Shown one piece after another: positions 35,323 through 45,166 of a DNA stretch of 64,000 nucleotides; within the stretch, counting starts at the first letter, position 1, and every line of letters starts with the position of its first letter. Location of the stretch: positions 2,418,001-2,482,000 of the forward strand of contig LT907983.1 of assembly GCA_900230115.1 (NCBI GenBank). The letters run 5' to 3'. This stretch comes from Spirosomataceae bacterium TFI 002 (GTDB lineage: Bacteria; Bacteroidota; Bacteroidia; Cytophagales; Spirosomataceae). Both the position numbers and the translations under genes were made by a program. The notes under the pieces are model-generated. The model saw only the letters and a program-made list of their open reading frames with translations. It was not told the DNA's origin and ran no database searches.

Positions 35323-37550
35323 TTCTGTTCTACTATTTGTTTAAATGTAAACGGCCCTTCCCATTCAACCTGAGTGCTGCCGTTTTTTACTTTGTGTTTT
35401 GTTTTAAATGCACTTTTAGCCACACACAAAAGAGACTCTTTGCCATCTTTAGTGACCACTTTTATTACCGAATATTCGTCGGTGTCTATAATATTTTCGA
35501 TCGATTGAATTACGCCATACGGATTTCTAGCCTTTTCATCTATTGGCGAGTATGCCCCATGGGTTTCAATCACTGAAACAAATGTGGTTTCTTTCATATT
35601 TTTCCTCCTCGTCAAAAAGACTGGGTCTCTTCTTAGGTTAAAGTCGGGGTCCGTAGCACCTACCCTACCCATTACTATTTCGTCACCATTTTTTCCCTCT
35701 GCGGTATAGGTATAAAACTTGCCTTTTGACAACCAAGAAAACTGAACTTCGGAGTCAACCTCATTTGTTGCAGCTTCTTTCCATATGTGTTGATAACCAG
35801 CTTCCTTGCCCAGCTTCTCAAGACTCTCAAAAGTTTTATACTTAAAGTTGGATTCTAAAAACTGCCCTTGGTAGTATAGTGGAAGGTCATATTGCTTCAC
35901 CTCATTTGACTTGACATTAAAAACATCAATCAATAGAGCGTTTCCTAGAACAGACTCGTCTATAGAAAACAAACCTCTCCTCATCGTAACTCCTGGATAA
36001 GACTTTGTGTCTTCAGCACAAATTCCCTGTACTTTCGGATTTGAAAAGTCTTTAAATATCAATGCCGGTGCATACTTTTCGGCCTCGTCTGGATCGCCTA
36101 GTGAATGTGACTGTTCGTTTACAGCAACTGTATTGTGAGCTATTGTTTGCTTGGCGAATGTCGTATTTTCTTTGAGGTAACCCCCTCCTCCTTTTTGTTC
36201 AATATTAACAAAGCGAGCCATTCCGTAGTCTTGAACTACCTCTTCCCCATTGTCATAAAATGAATACGATAATTTGTCAAAATGACCGTGCCCCATTCCC
36301 TGACTTCCGAATTTGAAAAGTACTTCTTGATTACTGGCGTTTCTCAAAATACCCAAACCTCCTAAGTCGCCATTTTTGCCGTCTGAGAAGACTTCTGACT
36401 TACGAATCAGCGGTTTTTTGTCTTTCAAGTTTAATGCTACAGACATTCCCGATGCATCCAAAAGAACCTCGCCCTGTGATTCTGCTACGGATAGTAAACT
36501 TGGGTTTTCTCCTCCGTATTTATAAGCAATGTCCACTGCTGCAATAAGCGACGAATTGTAAATCGACATTCCCTTTTGAGCATCATTGATTGGGAAAAAG
36601 TCTCCCTTCACATTGCTTTCAGCCAAAAGCGTATTTATTGATTTTAGGAGTGCTCCATCACTGTATTTAAATATCCCTATTTCCGGTTGTGCATTTTCTA
36701 TACTTAGAGCAAATATGATAAATGGATAAATTGCATACCTGTGGTAATATGGTCCTTCCGAATAGATTCCATCAGGGGAAAACAAGCCGTCAATTTGAGC
36801 TAAAAACCCTTTGCTTTCTGATTTGATTAATGCTCCATCATTGTCGTGAGCATCATCTGCAATGTTATCGTTTGGTAAGCCGTATAAGGCATAATCTACT
36901 AAAGTTTTATCGCCAATCGCCAAGCCTGTCATCCCTACAGCCGCACATGCCCAAGTACTGTGGTTATGTATTCTATTAAAAAACTGAGGGTTTTCTACCG
37001 ATAGGAAGAGTGCATGTGGCTTTAATAATTCATTTATAATTCTATTGCGATCTTTGGTACTCAAACTCTCCGAAATATTTGAATAAGCAAGACTCACACT
37101 TACTAACCAATTGGCATCATTCAAACATTGCCAAAATAACTTCCCTCTAGAATAAGACCTTGTCTCTGGGTGTAATCCTAGTGTAGGGTACAAATCCGCA
37201 TACTTCAATAGCATGTCCTCTACATAGCTAGCATATTTTGCTTCTCCCGTTATCTTATATAGGTAGCTAGATTGCTCCATTCTAAGATAATTTCTTCTAT
37301 GGGTTTCATGTGTATAGCCACCTGCCATATCCGTTGGAATAGGCACGTCGGACCCTAGAACTATTTCTTTGTCTACCGTTTCTTTAACCGATTGTAACGT
37401 TTTATCAAAGAGGGGTGCTTTTCCCAAATTTGCCTTGACAAAAGCTACTTCAGCATCTTTAAAAACAATAGATGCGGGCCTTTGGGCGATGGTTTTACAT
37501 CCAAAAGCCATTGAAATTAAGGCGACAAATAGAAAGATTTTACTCATCAT
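35319..37550 (-). CDS. Oligoalginate lyase, polysaccharide lyase family 17, lipoprotein
   Basis: A 743-residue exolytic lyase that frees unsaturated monouronate from alginate oligomers. The signal peptide ends at a lipobox Cys18 (SMAFGCKT). An alpha/alpha-toroid domain has the N196-H197-S-T-W motif and the Y268-Y-H270-R-Y substrate/catalytic site. The C-terminal heparinase II/III-like beta-sandwich starts near 400 with GHGHFDKLSYSFY, typical of PL17. A long C-terminal beta-sandwich follows. The ATG-start region overlaps the PL6 stop by 4 bases, and its own stop overlaps the SDR start, so the three are translationally coupled. Confidence 0.95.
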   Translation of the reverse strand: MMSKIFLFVALISMAFGCKTIAQRPASIVFKDAEVAFVKANLGKAPLFDKTLQSVKETVDKEIVLGSDVPIPTDMAGGYTHETHRRNYLRMEQSSYLYKITGEAKYASYVEDMLLKYADLYPTLGLHPETRSYSRGKLFWQCLNDANWLVSVSLAYSNISESLSTKDRNRIINELLKPHALFLSVENPQFFNRIHNHSTWACAAVGMTGLAIGDKTLVDYALYGLPNDNIADDAHDNDGALIKSESKGFLAQIDGLFSPDGIYSEGPYYHRYAIYPFIIFALSIENAQPEIGIFKYSDGALLKSINTLLAESNVKGDFFPINDAQKGMSIYNSSLIAAVDIAYKYGGENPSLLSVAESQGEVLLDASGMSVALNLKDKKPLIRKSEVFSDGKNGDLGGLGILRNASNQEVLFKFGSQGMGHGHFDKLSYSFYDNGEEVVQDYGMARFVNIEQKGGGGYLKENTTFAKQTIAHNTVAVNEQSHSLGDPDEAEKYAPALIFKDFSNPKVQGICAEDTKSYPGVTMRRGLFSIDESVLGNALLIDVFNVKSNEVKQYDLPLYYQGQFLESNFKYKTFESLEKLGKEAGYQHIWKEAATNEVDSEVQFSWLSKGKFYTYTAEGKNGDEIVMGRVGATDPDFNLRRDPVFLTRRKNMKETTFVSVIETHGAYSPIDEKARNPYGVIQSIENIIDTDEYSVIKVVTKDGKESLLCVAKSAFKTKHKVKNGSTQVEWEGPFTFKQIVEQK

Positions 37551-39793
37551 AATAAACCAATTTGTTTGTTATCGTCTCCTTTAACTCCTTCAAACTTTTC
37601 GTTAGAAATATTTAAAGATTGAAAGCCCTCTCCTTTTACATCTACGACTTGTGACTTGTCAAGGTAGCAATTGTGAATAGTGTTGGATGGCTCACCTACT
37701 GTAAGTTGAAATTTCATAGCTGCTGTTTTATTAAATATGCTATTCTTTATAATGGCAACTTGAGCACCAAGTAGGTTCAATGATGCTTTACTTTTGTTTT
37801 TAGACGAAAAACCAACGTTTTCGAAATAACAATGGTCTACGAGTAGCATTCCGGCAGTTGTACTTTCATCAGTACCTCCACGATAAAACTCTAAAGCTGC
37901 TCCTCCAATATCCTTAAAACTACAGTTTTTTAATATTACAGCTTCAGCGTTGTAAATTCCGATATCGTCAGATTCTTGATCCAATGCGACCACAGCACCT
38001 GAAACTGTTTGAAAGCTAGAGTTCGTAACCGAAATAGTATCAGCAAATGTAGATTTAGAGACCCTTATTACATTAAAACTATTATTGATATCAAGGTCAA
38101 CAAATTCACAGTTATTGATAAGCAGTTTGTAGTTCTTATTCATGGAATATTTACTCGTGCTTATTACCGAATTTAATGGGCCATCTGGAGCATCGGCTCC
38201 ATCTATTAATAACCCTTCTAATTTTAGACTTCCCTCATTTTCAATCGTGAAAAGTGATTTTGTTTCAAATAATATCTTTGATTTGGACTTGGAAACTATA
38301 GTCAATGGGTGGTTAACGATAATAGACTTTGAGGTATTAAAAGTCCCTTCCACAAGCTCCAAAATATCTCCGGGTTGAGAGTTAGTAATTGCTTCATAAA
38401 GTGTATTAAGTCCGGGCTTAACATTAATTATTTTACCTGAATCAAAAGCAATTACTTGGGTTGGGCTTTTGTACCACTTAACTCCCGTATTTTCTCTGTT
38501 GGCAAAATCATTTATCTGTGCACCCACTTTTATGTTCTTGTTTTTGGGTGTCAATAATCCTTTGTCGTTTCTTTCGTAATCAAAATCCGAGATTTTAAAA
38601 CCCTTGTCAGTTGGAGCAATAATGTTTTTTGATATTAGATTTTGGTCAAGCGTAATTCCAGAAATATCATCAAAGATTCCAAACATATTTGGAGACTCAG
38701 AGTAAAATAGGTTTTTACATACCTCAGTGGTTTGAGGTATTGCACTTCTTTCACCATCACTCCCTGCACATAATTCAATGTGATCACAGTTGATCAATGT
38801 ATTATTAGATGCCTTAGATTCCTTCACAGATACATACCTGTTCAATGGCGAGTTAGGAACACCATTCATGATCGTTAAAGCTCCTCTAAAACGGTTTCCT
38901 GTAACTCCTTCTAGGTAATTATTTATTACTGTCTGCTTTTCATTAATAATTCTTATTCCTCCGGTGTTAGTCACTCCGTTTCCAAAGAAAACATTACCCT
39001 CCACAAGCGTTTCGTTTCCGTGTCTCATGGTCAGTGTACCCAAGCATTCAAAAAATGTATTGTATCTGTACGTATTCTGATTAGACTTATTAGAAATGAT
39101 TTCGTGCTCCCCATTACAACGATCGAAGTAATTAAACTCAACAATGGATTTTGAATTCATCATTGAATAGTGGCTTGTCCCTATTCTTAAAGTCTCTCCA
39201 CCATTTGAACCTAAGTTTTGACGTGGCCCAAAATAGTTATGATCTATAAGGTGATTATTCTCAACACTCTCAGGACTATTTAAGCGTACTGTAAGCGTTA
39301 CTCCTTGGTTTCTTTTGTTCAAAAAACTACAATGGTCTACTCTGTTGTTTTTTCCATAAAGAACAACCCAAGCTTCCACATCGTACCTTTCAGAACCATT
39401 AAAATTATCAATTACAACTTCTGTTAAGCGGCAGTTATTTGCTAAGTTCTTGGAATCCTTTTTGAATGAAATCAACTCAGATGTAGGTGAATGTCCATTT
39501 CTGAATATCAGGCCTTCAATTACAAGGTGCTTACCCGATATTCTCAAGTTAGATTGCTTTTCAAGGATTACTTTTCCCTTTTCCTGAGCTTTAAGTACTA
39601 TTGGCTTAGCCTCTGTTCCTTCTGCAGAAAACAATATTTCTGTATTGGACCAAACACCATTTGCCATTATAATAGTATTACCGGGCTTGGCTTTTTGAAT
39701 TGCTTCTTTTAGCTCTACGCCTGTTTTAACAAGGTTTTGTCCAAAAGATTGAAACGAAACCAGCAATAAAAGAAAAGGAATTAGTCTTAACAT
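37547..39793 (-). CDS. Alginate lyase, polysaccharide lyase family 6 (two-domain)
   Basis: A 748-residue protein with signal peptide (residues 1-18, no lipobox seen) and a double parallel beta-helix, as in PL6 subfamily 1 enzymes. The N-terminal beta-helix has the chondroitinase-B-type motif set: KHLVIEGLIFRNG (near 68), NNRVDHCSFLNKRNQG (near 150), NHLIDHNYFGPR (near 177) and GGETLRIGTSHYS (near 198) with the catalytic Lys/Arg. Ca2+ sites are likely. The second half (about 440-740) is another beta-helix of unclear activity. The ATG lies 50 bases after the upstream susD stop. It cuts poly-MG or poly-G alginate. Confidence 0.93.
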   Translation of the reverse strand: MLRLIPFLLLLVSFQSFGQNLVKTGVELKEAIQKAKPGNTIIMANGVWSNTEILFSAEGTEAKPIVLKAQEKGKVILEKQSNLRISGKHLVIEGLIFRNGHSPTSELISFKKDSKNLANNCRLTEVVIDNFNGSERYDVEAWVVLYGKNNRVDHCSFLNKRNQGVTLTVRLNSPESVENNHLIDHNYFGPRQNLGSNGGETLRIGTSHYSMMNSKSIVEFNYFDRCNGEHEIISNKSNQNTYRYNTFFECLGTLTMRHGNETLVEGNVFFGNGVTNTGGIRIINEKQTVINNYLEGVTGNRFRGALTIMNGVPNSPLNRYVSVKESKASNNTLINCDHIELCAGSDGERSAIPQTTEVCKNLFYSESPNMFGIFDDISGITLDQNLISKNIIAPTDKGFKISDFDYERNDKGLLTPKNKNIKVGAQINDFANRENTGVKWYKSPTQVIAFDSGKIINVKPGLNTLYEAITNSQPGDILELVEGTFNTSKSIIVNHPLTIVSKSKSKILFETKSLFTIENEGSLKLEGLLIDGADAPDGPLNSVISTSKYSMNKNYKLLINNCEFVDLDINNSFNVIRVSKSTFADTISVTNSSFQTVSGAVVALDQESDDIGIYNAEAVILKNCSFKDIGGAALEFYRGGTDESTTAGMLLVDHCYFENVGFSSKNKSKASLNLLGAQVAIIKNSIFNKTAAMKFQLTVGEPSNTIHNCYLDKSQVVDVKGEGFQSLNISNEKFEGVKGDDNKQIGLL

Positions 39794-39843
39794 AGTTGAA
39801 TAAATAAGAGAGGGGATTTATCCCCTCCCATGTTTTGTGTTTA

Positions 39844-41265
39844 TTAATATCCTGGATTTTGCGTCAATAAGCCCTTACTAAGGTTTATTTCTCTCTGTGG
39901 TATTGGTAACAGTAAATCTGTTGTAGAGAAACTGTATCCGTTATCAGTAGAATACTTTGAAAGTACATTTTCTGCAACGCCAAAACGAACTAGATCAAAA
40001 AACCTGTGATTTTCAAAAGCCAATTCTACCCTTCTTTCATTTAAAAGGTCTTCTTTAGAGACTGAAGTAATCGCATCTGTTAATCCTGCTCTGTTTCTCA
40101 CAGCTTGAAAAGAAGTAATTGCAGCTGCATCGGTAGTTTCTGCACCACCTGCCATGATTGCCTCAGTATGCATTAATAATACATCGGCATACCTAAGTAC
40201 TATCCAATCATTACCAGCAAGGTTAGGGTTAGAAGACGAAGGAGCAATTCCTAAGTTTTCATCACCATTTGGCAAATATTTCACTACTTGATCAAATTGG
40301 TTCTGAAGTGCATCTTGTCTGTAAGAATACTTCGCTCTCTCTCCACCTAAAGCATCAATTGCTGATTTCGCTTCTGCTGTTACATAATTAACACCAGTTG
40401 TTCTTCCTACTGCGTTTAACCATTCTCCAGAGAAGTTTTGGCTATCACTAGATAAGTCAGACATGTATCCAATAGCAAAGATTACTTCACTGTTACTTTC
40501 ATTATAGAATATATCCTTAAAATTAGACTCAAGAGAATATCCCGAAGCCATTACACTTTCTAAAAGTCCTCTAGCCTCAGAATACTTCCCTTCGGTTAAA
40601 TACACTTTCGCCAAAAGTGCCTGAGCTGCTGCTTTAGAAGCTCTAGTTCTATACTTGTTCGTTAAGCTTGCTACTGCTGTAGTTAAATCACTTTCAATAA
40701 GGCTATAAATAGATGCAGTGGATTCTCTTGTAAATTGTATTTCCTTATCAAGAGGCGAAATAACTTCACTAATTAAAGGAATATCACCGTATAACCTTAC
40801 TAGATTAAAGTAAGCATATGCTCTTACGAACTTTGCTTCAGCTTCAAAAGCCGCTTTTGTGCCTCCATCAGTTACAGCATCTAAGTTTGCTAAAACGACA
40901 TTTGCTCTAGAAATTACATTATAAAAACTCGCATAGTAGTCTGTAATGATACCATTGTTAGGAGTGATAGTATAATTCTCAAATTCCGCTTGCTCACCTT
41001 CACTGGATTTCGTTTTGGTGTTATCACTTCTCATTTCAGTTAAGTAAAACTCGTACATCACACCATGGTTATCGCTGGTATTTGTTGAGTTACGGCCTTG
41101 AATACCGTCATACATGTTAATTACTGCTGTTTCAACCTCAGAGGCATTTTTATAAAAATTAGCAGAAGTTATACCCGACGTAGGTGCTGGTTCCAAATAA
41201 GATTCGCCACATGAAAATGATAGCCCTCCTATCAGAAGAATGATTAAATAATTTATTCGTTTCAT
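39844..41265 (-). CDS. SusD-like lipoprotein, alginate locus
   Basis: A 473-residue surface glycan-binding lipoprotein of the SusD/RagB family. Lipobox Cys19 in SFSCGES is followed by the typical region EPAPTSGITSANFYKN and a helical TPR core (AEAKFVRAYAYFNLVRLYGDIPLI near 140-163). The C-terminal RagB/SusD motif NERRVELAFENHRFFDLVRFG (near 405-425) and a terminal QNPGY are typical. It lies 20 bases after susC and pairs with it to form the outer-membrane glycan importer. Confidence 0.96.
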   Translation of the reverse strand: MKRINYLIILLIGGLSFSCGESYLEPAPTSGITSANFYKNASEVETAVINMYDGIQGRNSTNTSDNHGVMYEFYLTEMRSDNTKTKSSEGEQAEFENYTITPNNGIITDYYASFYNVISRANVVLANLDAVTDGGTKAAFEAEAKFVRAYAYFNLVRLYGDIPLISEVISPLDKEIQFTRESTASIYSLIESDLTTAVASLTNKYRTRASKAAAQALLAKVYLTEGKYSEARGLLESVMASGYSLESNFKDIFYNESNSEVIFAIGYMSDLSSDSQNFSGEWLNAVGRTTGVNYVTAEAKSAIDALGGERAKYSYRQDALQNQFDQVVKYLPNGDENLGIAPSSSNPNLAGNDWIVLRYADVLLMHTEAIMAGGAETTDAAAITSFQAVRNRAGLTDAITSVSKEDLLNERRVELAFENHRFFDLVRFGVAENVLSKYSTDNGYSFSTTDLLLPIPQREINLSKGLLTQNPGY

Positions 41266-41285
41266 AATATCTTAAATGTTTTTAA

Positions 41286-44200
41286 TTAGAATTTTACACT
41301 TAAACCAATAGACTTAGTACTGTAGATCGGTGAACCCGCTCTTTGGTAACCATAGTTTGTTGGGCTAGTTCTGTCAATAGACTCAGGATTAAACCCTGTA
41401 TAGTCTGCAGCCGTTTTGTAAAATAAATTCTGGCCTGACACGTAAATTCTTAATGCGTTAATTTTTAATTTACTTAGAATATCTCCCGGTAAAGAGTAAC
41501 CTATATTCACGTTTCTAAGAGCGATATAAGATGCATCTTGCACGATGTCATCAGTAAATATTTTTTGCTTAATGAACTCTTGGTCAGGTGTATCACTAAT
41601 AAAATCTTGACCACTATTGAATTGATTAAATATATATTGGTCTCCCATGTTTCTCACTTTTGCACCATGAGAGCCTTGGAACATAAAGCTAAGGTCAAAT
41701 CCTTTAAACTTGAAGTCATTCGTTAAGCTCCAAATAAAGTCAGGGTATGGGTCACCAAGAGAAGTCTTATCAGCATCTGTGATTTTTCCATCACCATTCA
41801 AATCTTTCACATAAACATCTTGTGCTTCTGCACCGATTGGGTGGTAAGCATTCTTTAAATATTCAAGCGGAATATCTCTGTCTACAACCCAGCCATAAAA
41901 AGTAGAAATTGGCTGACCTACTAGATTGATCCACTCTGAAGCTCTTTTACTGTCAACCGCAGAAATCTGTCCGTCTGAATCGGCAAAGTCAACTAAAGTA
42001 TTTTTATTGGTCGTTGCAATGATAGTAGTGTTCCAGTTGAACCCTTTACCTGTAAAGTTTCTTGTTCTTAATTCGAACTCAAGGCCTTCGTTTTTAACTT
42101 TACCTAAGTTCACTAAAGCTGAATTAAAACCAGTTGTAACCGATATAGGGTTGTTTAACAATAGTTGGTCACTGTTTCTTTGATAATAATCGAATGAACC
42201 TGTCACCCTATTATTAAATAAGCCAAAATCAATTCCTGGGTTAAACTCTACCAATCGTTCCCACTGAAGTTCTGCATTTGCAATGTTTGCTGGATTAAAC
42301 CCACCTACTAATGCACCGTCAACAACTGCTGTTGTAGCTCCTAAAAGAGCCAAAGATGGATAATAGTCTACAAGAATATTACCTGTACTTAAACTACTAC
42401 CCGAACTACGGTCTGGATCTGCACTACCTGTATTAAGAAAGTCGTTACCTGTTACACCGTAACTAGCTCTTAATTTCAAGTTTGAAACTACTTTACTGTT
42501 TTTAATAAAGTCTTCTCTCGCAATGTTCCAACCTACAGATGCCGCTGGGAAATTTCCATATTTGAAATCGCTACCAAATATTGAACTACCATCGCGTCTT
42601 AAACTTACAGAAGCCAAAAATCTGTCGTCATAAGCGTAATTAACCCTTGAGACATATGACATTCCTGTTTTTTTCCAATCGAAAGCATTTGCGTTAGTAA
42701 TGGTTGTGGCATTCGAAATGTTTTTCACCAAATCATTCGTGTATCCATTTCCGCTTATTGAAGAAAGGAAGAAATTTCTATTTTCACCTACAAAACCTAA
42801 TACAGCACTTACATCATTCTTTCCAAAGCTATTGTTGTATGTAAAGAAGTTGTCTGAAATCAAGTACAGCTCGCTTTCGTACCCTTCACTCATAGATGCA
42901 GCAGATGCTCCGTTTCTATTAGACAATGTCCCTTGCCATCTCGATCTTCTTGTGTCTTGAAAAGAGCTCGAGAATGTAGTTCTAAAACTTATGTTTTTAG
43001 TGATGTTATACTGTCCATATATACTTCCAAATATTTTGAACTTGTTGTCATATCTCTCTCTTTCTAATACTTTCGCTGCAGGGTTAGTATTTGAAGTATT
43101 TGAGATATCTACTTGACCGCCATCTCCATTTAAATCGTAGTTGTCAAAATGACGTTGAAGTGCATAGTCTCCAACTTGCACATTGGGATATGTTCCTCTA
43201 TCTACATATTGAATCGTGTTTGCATCGTGATATACTGGCAACCAATTTGTTTGTCTCAAAATATCGTGAGTAGAACCATCAAACCTTCTTCTCTTTGTCA
43301 TAGAAGGTGACAAGTTGGCTCCGAAAGAAACCTTATCATTTATCTTAGTATCTAATTTAAGGTTTAGTCCATACTTTGTAAAATTGTCGGTAAGAAGAAC
43401 ACCCTCGTCATTTAAGTAGTTAAGCCCAACACTGAAGTTGGTTACCTTGTTACCTCCTCTAAAACTAAGTGCGTGGCTGTTTATGTTTCCACCATCGAAG
43501 ATTACATCTTGCCATGACCTATCTACTCCTATTAGTTGTTTGTAGGCAGTTTTATCAGATATTTCACCCGTAGCAGCCAACTCAGCCGCTGCTGTTTCTG
43601 CAATTGAGAAAGTATAAGCATCACTATGTCTTGCTTCTTTAATTCCTGTGAAAGCATTGTAACTAAAAGTTGGCTTTCCATTTCCGCCAGATTTGGTCGT
43701 AATCATAATGATGCCATTGGCTCCCTTTGAACCATATATAGAAGAAGACGCCGCATCTTTCAATACTTCAAAAGACTCTATATCATTCATATTTAATGAA
43801 CCCAAGAAATCTGAACTTACAATAACTCCATCCACCACAACAAGTGGTTGAGAGTCACCCGATAAAGATCCCACTCCTCTAATTGTAATAGTAGGTGCTG
43901 CACCAGCTTCTCCATCAGTTGCTTGAATGTTTACTCCAGACACTTGCCCTATTAAAGCATCATCAACTCTAGCTACTGCAATTTGGTCAAGGTCGTCGTT
44001 AAGAACTTTAGAAATTGCACCCGTAGAGTGACTCTTTTTCATTGTCCCATATCCTATAACTACCACCTCTTCCAAAAGAGCGGCGTCTTGCTGCATCACA
44101 ATGTTAATAGTTGATTGACCACCAACTGCAACAACTTTATCTTCGTAACCAATGAAACTAAATACAAGTGATGCGTTTTCAGGTACATTTAATGTGTAAT

Positions 44201-44408
44201 TACCATTCACCCCAGATACTGTCCCTGTGGTTGTTCCTTTTATAAGGACACTTACTCCAGGGAGAGCCGAGTTATCCTCACTTGCGGTCACTTTCCCGCT
44301 TACCGTTTTGTTTTGACCAAAGGAGTTGGTGATAACACCAAAAACCATTGCCACGGTCAACCCGTTGATCAAAAGCTTTTTAAAATGTAAAATAAATCTT
44401 GATTTCAT
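41286..44408 (-). CDS. SusC/RagA-type TonB-dependent transporter, alginate locus
   Basis: A 1040-residue outer-membrane importer. A signal peptide, a CarboxypepD_reg-like domain (about 35-105, starting VSGKVTASEDNSALPGVSV), a TonB box region (EEVVVIGYGTMKK, about 115-127), a plug and a long beta-barrel ending with aromatic F follow in order. I chose the ATG at 44408 over a TTG two codons upstream. It lies upstream of susD, PL6, PL17, SDR, KdgF, PL7 and MFS, making it the first gene of the alginate operon. A pair of palindromic operator-like sites lies about 165-200 bases upstream. Confidence 0.96.
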   Translation of the reverse strand: MKSRFILHFKKLLINGLTVAMVFGVITNSFGQNKTVSGKVTASEDNSALPGVSVLIKGTTTGTVSGVNGNYTLNVPENASLVFSFIGYEDKVVAVGGQSTINIVMQQDAALLEEVVVIGYGTMKKSHSTGAISKVLNDDLDQIAVARVDDALIGQVSGVNIQATDGEAGAAPTITIRGVGSLSGDSQPLVVVDGVIVSSDFLGSLNMNDIESFEVLKDAASSSIYGSKGANGIIMITTKSGGNGKPTFSYNAFTGIKEARHSDAYTFSIAETAAAELAATGEISDKTAYKQLIGVDRSWQDVIFDGGNINSHALSFRGGNKVTNFSVGLNYLNDEGVLLTDNFTKYGLNLKLDTKINDKVSFGANLSPSMTKRRRFDGSTHDILRQTNWLPVYHDANTIQYVDRGTYPNVQVGDYALQRHFDNYDLNGDGGQVDISNTSNTNPAAKVLERERYDNKFKIFGSIYGQYNITKNISFRTTFSSSFQDTRRSRWQGTLSNRNGASAASMSEGYESELYLISDNFFTYNNSFGKNDVSAVLGFVGENRNFFLSSISGNGYTNDLVKNISNATTITNANAFDWKKTGMSYVSRVNYAYDDRFLASVSLRRDGSSIFGSDFKYGNFPAASVGWNIAREDFIKNSKVVSNLKLRASYGVTGNDFLNTGSADPDRSSGSSLSTGNILVDYYPSLALLGATTAVVDGALVGGFNPANIANAELQWERLVEFNPGIDFGLFNNRVTGSFDYYQRNSDQLLLNNPISVTTGFNSALVNLGKVKNEGLEFELRTRNFTGKGFNWNTTIIATTNKNTLVDFADSDGQISAVDSKRASEWINLVGQPISTFYGWVVDRDIPLEYLKNAYHPIGAEAQDVYVKDLNGDGKITDADKTSLGDPYPDFIWSLTNDFKFKGFDLSFMFQGSHGAKVRNMGDQYIFNQFNSGQDFISDTPDQEFIKQKIFTDDIVQDASYIALRNVNIGYSLPGDILSKLKINALRIYVSGQNLFYKTAADYTGFNPESIDRTSPTNYGYQRAGSPIYSTKSIGLSVKF

Positions 44409-45166
44409 AATCAATTAAAGTTTAGGTTAAAAGTAGAATTCTTGGAATAATACAATTATGGTTAATATTTATGAGCGTCTCAACGCTTTAACTACTTCAC
44501 TAAACTAGGGGTTAAAATTGAACTATCAATAGATTTTATTTGATAAAAATGAGTTTTTTTGACCATTTTTTAACCGAAACGTTTCCGGCAACGCTATCGG
44601 AAACGTTTGCACTAAATTGACAAATATTGAAATTTTACATATTTTTATCATGCTTTTGTGATATTTCTAAAATGTTTTGAATTTAAGACAGGCCTTTTTT
44701 GCTCTTGATTTATATTTTTCGGATTATAAAATCTTGAAATAATGAAAGGTGGCTATTTAAAAGTTATAGGAAAAAGCACTAAAACTATAAGTATTTAAAT
44801 ACGAGCGAATTAATTACTTTAACCTAAGCCATACCTGCTATATTTCTTACACACGACACATAATTTGATATTGGTTTAAGAACTTTGGGCTGGCAAAATA
44901 TAAACCTATTGCTAATCGACTGAACTGAATTCTATTTCTCAGCTCAGTTGAGTTAAGGTTGGCTTAGTTGTTTTACTGATTGAGTTTCGTATTTGCTGTA
45001 CGAATTTTGAATACACCGTTTTCAGAAAGAACTTTTCACCCTAAAATTGACTCCCCTGTTTTCGCTACTATACTATACAGCAAATAACTTCTAGGGTGCT
45101 TCAACCACTACCACTTGTCGATATACTGTAGCATACGAATGTAGAATTAATTATCGGCCATAGTGA
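44409..45166. other. Intergenic region, 758 bases without gene
   Basis: AT-rich control region between susC (start 44408) and the cupin gene (ends 45167). It contains the two LacI-type operators at 44574-44610. The segment 44510-44630 resembles 50875-50990, and the motif atcttgaaataat at about 44731-44743 recurs just before the lacI start at 51113. I see no open reading frame of credible length in the rest, and no RNA gene. Confidence 0.7.
44574..44610. promoter_or_regulatory. LacI-type operator pair upstream of susC (alginate)
   Basis: Two palindromes with the LacI-family core: ccGAAACGTTTCcgg (44574-44588) and cggAAACGTTTgc (44598-44610). Similar cores occur in the other susC upstream region beside the lacI gene at 51113. 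These are probable binding sites for that regulator; binding is not shown by sequence. Confidence 0.75.
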
